From the NCBI GenBank assembly GCA_028284765.1, contig JANQRA010000002.1, positions 1-64,000 of the forward strand: DNA of 64,000 nucleotides, written 5' to 3'. Each line of letters opens with the position of its first letter. Positions within the stretch are counted from its first letter, which is position 1. Positions 61,171 through 64,000 of this stretch are shown piece by piece. A program made the position numbers and the translations under genes. This DNA is from Acidimicrobiia bacterium (GTDB taxonomy: Bacteria; Actinomycetota; Acidimicrobiia; Spongiisociales; ZC4RG35). The notes beneath the pieces were generated by a model that did not search any database, was not told the origin of the DNA, and worked only from the letters and a program-made list of their open reading frames with translations.

Positions 61171-61713
61171 TTACCCGATCAGATCGATCGAGTCAATGGG
61201 CTCGTAGCGAGCGCCACGTCGACTGACGTGGCTCCGATAGACGACCAACTGTTCACATCTCCAAGAGAGCGACAACTCACTATCAATGATCGACTGCACG
61301 TCGGCAGGCGGACGTACTCGCGACAACGTCAAATGGGGATGGAAGGGACGTTCCTCGGGCAGGACACCTGCTGATACCGCCCCCTCCTCGGCCTGCTCGT
61401 TGAGTACTGCCAACTGCTCGGATCCCTGTCCCACCCCGGCCCAGAAAACGGTGGCCTTTCGCGGATTGGGGAAAGCCCCAAAACCGTCGAGAGCCAATCG
61501 GAAGGAAGTCTCGGCCGGCGGGTCCATCTCCGAGACGAATCGCTCGTACGTGACAACGTCGATCACATCGAGAAAGCGGATAGTCACATGCCAGTTCTCC
61601 GGTGGGACCAGCTTGCCCGGAATCTGCATGTCTGCGAGTACGGCGTTCAGAGCGTGCTTGATCTCGACCGGAACCGGGACCGCGAGGAAGACCCTGCCTA
61701 GCTGCTCCACCAT
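61171..61713 (-). CDS. thpR: RNA 2',3'-cyclic phosphodiesterase ThpR
   Basis: 2H-phosphoesterase of 180 residues with both HxT motifs, HVTIRF and HPHLTLSR, and [15 protein letters not shown] at the start. It acts on 2',3'-cyclic phosphates and 2'-5' linkages in RNA; the physiological role is unclear. Its start overlaps the cinA stop by 16 bases. The recA SOS box lies just beyond its 3' end. Confidence 0.9.
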   Translation of the reverse strand: MVEQLGRVFLAVPVPVEIKHALNAVLADMQIPGKLVPPENWHVTIRFLDVIDVVTYERFVSEMDPPAETSFRLALDGFGAFPNPRKATVFWAGVGQGSEQLAVLNEQAEEGAVSAGVLPEERPFHPHLTLSRVRPPADVQSIIDSELSLSWRCEQLVVYRSHVSRRGARYEPIDSIDLIG

Positions 61714-62933
61714 TTCCCTGTTACGGCAAGCCGCGCAAGCTGGAGCGCCGTAGTGGTGCCGTACGCCCTCACCCGCTCCCGATCGCCGGGCATGGAAAGC
61801 TCTCTAGCTCGTGCACCTTCGGGCGTGGCCACCCCAACAACAACAGTTCCTGCTGGCTTCTCCAATGGCTCGGGACCGGCAGAGCCGGTCACGCTCACAG
61901 CGACATCAGCACCCAGAAGCTCCCTAGCGCCAACGGCCATCTGAATCGCGGTCTCCTCATCCACGACCGAACTGACATCCGTCACGCCGAGCAGCGTTGC
62001 CTTCAGCTCCGAGTCGTAGGCGACCAGACCCCCGCGCACGTATCTGGACGCTCCAGAGACTGACGTCAGGGCCGCCGAGACCATCCCGCCGGTCATCGAT
62101 TCGGCAGTGGCGATGGTCCACCCATGCTTCTCGAGCGCTCCAAAGATGATGTCCTGGACCGTCTTGTTGTCGTGGGCGAACAGCCACTGGCGCACCCGGC
62201 CCTCGATCTCTCGTTCCATCGGCTCGATCAGCTGGAGGGCATGCTCTCGTGTGTCGGCTTTGGCTGTGATTCGCAGCTTGATCTCCCCTGCCGATGCCAG
62301 GAACGCCAACGACGGGTTCGCAGAAGACCGGTAGAGGTCGTCGAGCATCTCGCCCATTCCCGACTCCGACTGCCCCCAAGTCTTGAGGACCCGGCTGACA
62401 ACAACCGCCGGCCCGCCTGACCTCTCCACGATGCGTGGCATGACTTCGTTGTGGAGCAGGTGCTCCATCTCACTCGGCACGCCCGGCACACAGAAGATGA
62501 GAGTGTTGTCGTGGTCGAGAGCCAGACCGGGGGCCGTGCCTTTGGGATTCACCAGGAGCTCGGCCCCTGAAGGGTGCTCAGCTTGTTGGAGGTTGGATCT
62601 GGGCATCACCCTCCCTCGTCGCTCCCACCAGTCTTCGAGGTGGGCGGCATAAGACTCGCTGAACTCCATCTCCCTACCAGTAGCTTGACATAACGCTTCG
62701 CGGGTCAAATCGTCCTGGGTCGGCCCTATCCCCCCGGTGATGATCACAGCATCAGCCCTCGCGACCGCTGTCTCAATCACCAACGAGACGCGATCCAGGT
62801 TGTCGCCAACAACCTGTTGATAGTGAGAGTCGAGACCGTGGTCGGCGAGAACCGCTCCGATCTTTGAAGCGTTGGAGTTGACGATCTGGCCGAGCAGTAG
62901 TTCGGTGCCGACCGCAATGACCTCGACGATCAT
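61698..62933 (-). CDS. cinA: CinA family nicotinamide-nucleotide amidohydrolase
   Basis: The 411-residue protein combines an N-terminal MoCF/COG1058 domain (VEVIAVGTELLLGQIVNSNA, ITGGIGPTQDDLT) and a C-terminal NMN deamidase domain (TIATAESMTGGMVSAALTSV, VSVTGSAGPEPLEKPAGTV). It recycles pyridine nucleotides, and cinA commonly precedes recA. The ATG at 62933 overlaps the upstream stop (ATGA). Confidence 0.94.
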   Translation of the reverse strand: MIVEVIAVGTELLLGQIVNSNASKIGAVLADHGLDSHYQQVVGDNLDRVSLVIETAVARADAVIITGGIGPTQDDLTREALCQATGREMEFSESYAAHLEDWWERRGRVMPRSNLQQAEHPSGAELLVNPKGTAPGLALDHDNTLIFCVPGVPSEMEHLLHNEVMPRIVERSGGPAVVVSRVLKTWGQSESGMGEMLDDLYRSSANPSLAFLASAGEIKLRITAKADTREHALQLIEPMEREIEGRVRQWLFAHDNKTVQDIIFGALEKHGWTIATAESMTGGMVSAALTSVSGASRYVRGGLVAYDSELKATLLGVTDVSSVVDEETAIQMAVGARELLGADVAVSVTGSAGPEPLEKPAGTVVVGVATPEGARARELSMPGDRERVRAYGTTTALQLARLAVTGKWWSS

Positions 62934-63184
62934 GTCCGACAGGACTCCACGACGGCGACCAACTCTGGAGAGTCGACGGCGTCGGCAAGGCCGTTCCAGG
63001 TTGCGGTGCTGACCTCGTCCTTTTCTTCGATCTCCGAGCACGCGTAGTAAACGGCGTCTGCGAGAGGAGCTACCGATTGGTCGATGTCGAAGGCCTCGGC
63101 AACCGCCATACGGGCTGAGGCGACGTCGAGCCGCCCGACCGCCCGAATGGCCTCTTCCGCAAACCCTTCTGCCTTCTTCTCCAA
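62930..63184 (-). CDS. Small helical hypothetical protein
   Basis: An 84-residue acidic, helical protein (MEKKAEGFAEEAIRAVGRLD). Its TTG start immediately follows the GAPDH stop and its stop overlaps the cinA start, so it is wedged tightly in a gap-X-cinA operon. It contains single Cys in YYACSEIEEKDE and near the C-terminus (VESCRT). The family is unknown; the tight packing argues that it is real. Confidence 0.6.
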   Translation of the reverse strand: MEKKAEGFAEEAIRAVGRLDVASARMAVAEAFDIDQSVAPLADAVYYACSEIEEKDEVSTATWNGLADAVDSPELVAVVESCRT

Positions 63185-64000
63185 CTAGATCTCAGTGAAT
63201 AGATACCGGCGGAGGATGTCGATTCGGTCGTCGAGCGAGTCTTTGTCGAGGTACCAGAGCATGGCCGCCACGGTTGAAAGGAGGGGGTTTCCGTCTTGTG
63301 GCGTGAAAGAGAACCCGACGATCTCGTTGCTGTTACGGACAGCAAGTGTGTCCAGAGAGACAACAGCCTGGCTCATGATCCGGCCGTAGTAGCCGTGGTC
63401 CCTTCCAAAGGAGAAGACCTGATTGGCCGACTTCTTCTTGGTGACTGCGACCCGGGTGTTGGCGTCAAGCCGATCAAGAACCTCGTCGACATCAATGTCG
63501 CGGTCCAGTGTCAAGGAGAAGTGCAGAGCGTGCATGTATTGGGTGTTCATCTTGATCGCTGAAGAGAAGAGGTTCAGGTCGTAGCCAAGTGTTGAGAAGA
63601 CATCGTGTGCATCCTTGGCATGGTGGGTACCGAAACGCTCATCACTGTGGCCGCCCACCGTCGGGCTGGCCACGAAGCCGCTGTCCTGGGAGATGTCATT
63701 CGCCCGTCGCAAACAGAGGAAACGACCGTCGGTTAGGTGGTTCGTCCCATCGGGATCCATTGCCAGCGACTTGATCAGTACAGAAATGTTGTGTGTGTTG
63801 CAGCTGACGACCTGCAGGTACTTGTCCTCACCGGCCGCAAGCGCCTCGTCGTTCACTCCGCGGGCGTATTTCTTTCCGAAACCATCCTCTGAGCCTTGGG
63901 CCATGAATCCAATGGGGCCCTTCGCGCGTTCGTAGAAGTCGTCCTTCATCTGATTCCCGACCGGAGTGCAGTCGATGACGACAGTGGCCTGCTCGATAGC
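63185..64000 (-). CDS. gap: Type II (archaeal-like) glyceraldehyde-3-phosphate dehydrogenase, N-terminus cut by window edge
   Basis: The frame enters from beyond the window and reads AIEQATVVIDCTPVGNQ, the end of the nucleotide-binding domain. It continues through the catalytic Cys in VVSCNTHN to the end of a type II phosphorylating GAPDH. Type II enzymes are typical of archaea and some bacteria and differ from classical GapA. At least 271 residues are present. It heads the operon with the 84-residue gene and cinA. Confidence 0.85.
   Translation of the reverse strand, partial: AIEQATVVIDCTPVGNQMKDDFYERAKGPIGFMAQGSEDGFGKKYARGVNDEALAAGEDKYLQVVSCNTHNISVLIKSLAMDPDGTNHLTDGRFLCLRRANDISQDSGFVASPTVGGHSDERFGTHHAKDAHDVFSTLGYDLNLFSSAIKMNTQYMHALHFSLTLDRDIDVDEVLDRLDANTRVAVTKKKSANQVFSFGRDHGYYGRIMSQAVVSLDTLAVRNSNEIVGFSFTPQDGNPLLSTVAAMLWYLDKDSLDDRIDILRRYLFTEI

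Overview
The window looks like chromosomal DNA of a high-GC actinobacterium (Actinomycetota), possibly an uncultured Acidimicrobiia-type lineage; the class is a guess. The evidence is gene order. Blocks that lie close together in Mycobacterium and other actinobacteria recur here: rel-apt-secF-secD-yajC, ruvCAB, yebC-pdxT-pdxS, pimA-acyltransferase-pgsA, thrS, then dut, nrdR-LysM protein, lexA, dapF-miaA-miaB and recA. SOS boxes are of the actinobacterial/Gram-positive type (GAAC-N4-GTTC). Several genes start with GTG or TTG, and two probably with CTG.

Layout. 1-6.2 kb (minus): stringent response, adenine salvage, Sec accessory proteins and tgt. 6.2-12.1 kb: a phenylacetate-CoA-ligase-like gene, then a tightly coupled minus operon of YCII protein, ECF sigma factor, ruvC, ruvA, ruvB and queA. 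12.3-15.2 kb: HNH/DUF222-like protein, secreted Kelch-like lipoprotein and SRPBCC protein. 15.2-20 kb: yebC, pyridoxal phosphate synthase and a phosphatidylinositol-mannoside-type lipid operon. 20-26 kb: EF-G-like GTPase, citrate synthase, a membrane protein and thrS. 26-32.4 kb: accessory metabolic genes. 32.5-37 kb: a metal or siderophore ABC importer, with a methyltransferase gene and a truncated copy of it. 37-42.6 kb: tRNA-Val, an ABC exporter, kynureninase, and TetR with a SnoaL-like target.

42.6-48.8 kb is an insertion hot spot built on tRNA genes. A small unit of about 0.64 kb duplicates the 3' half of tRNA-Val(GAC) together with its terminator. Next to it, a 4.8 kb island is bounded by a perfect 53-bp direct repeat of the 3' part of tRNA-Cys(GCA). 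It carries a decayed tyrosine integrase and a three-gene operon: an SMC/TrlF-like coiled-coil ATPase, a soluble histidine kinase with a HEAT-like N-terminus, and a response-regulator receiver fused to an aminoglycoside-phosphotransferase-fold kinase. I do not recognise this combination. It is the best candidate in the window for an undescribed system, perhaps a two-component-type defence module.

48.8-64 kb returns to core genes: tRNA-Gly, a TPR protein, dut, nrdR and a LysM protein under twin SOS boxes, a GMC oxidoreductase, lexA, dapF-miaA-miaB, rny, recA, thpR, cinA and a partial type II GAPDH. lexA, recA, the LysM-nrdR unit and ruvC each carry SOS boxes, so the window holds much of an SOS regulon.
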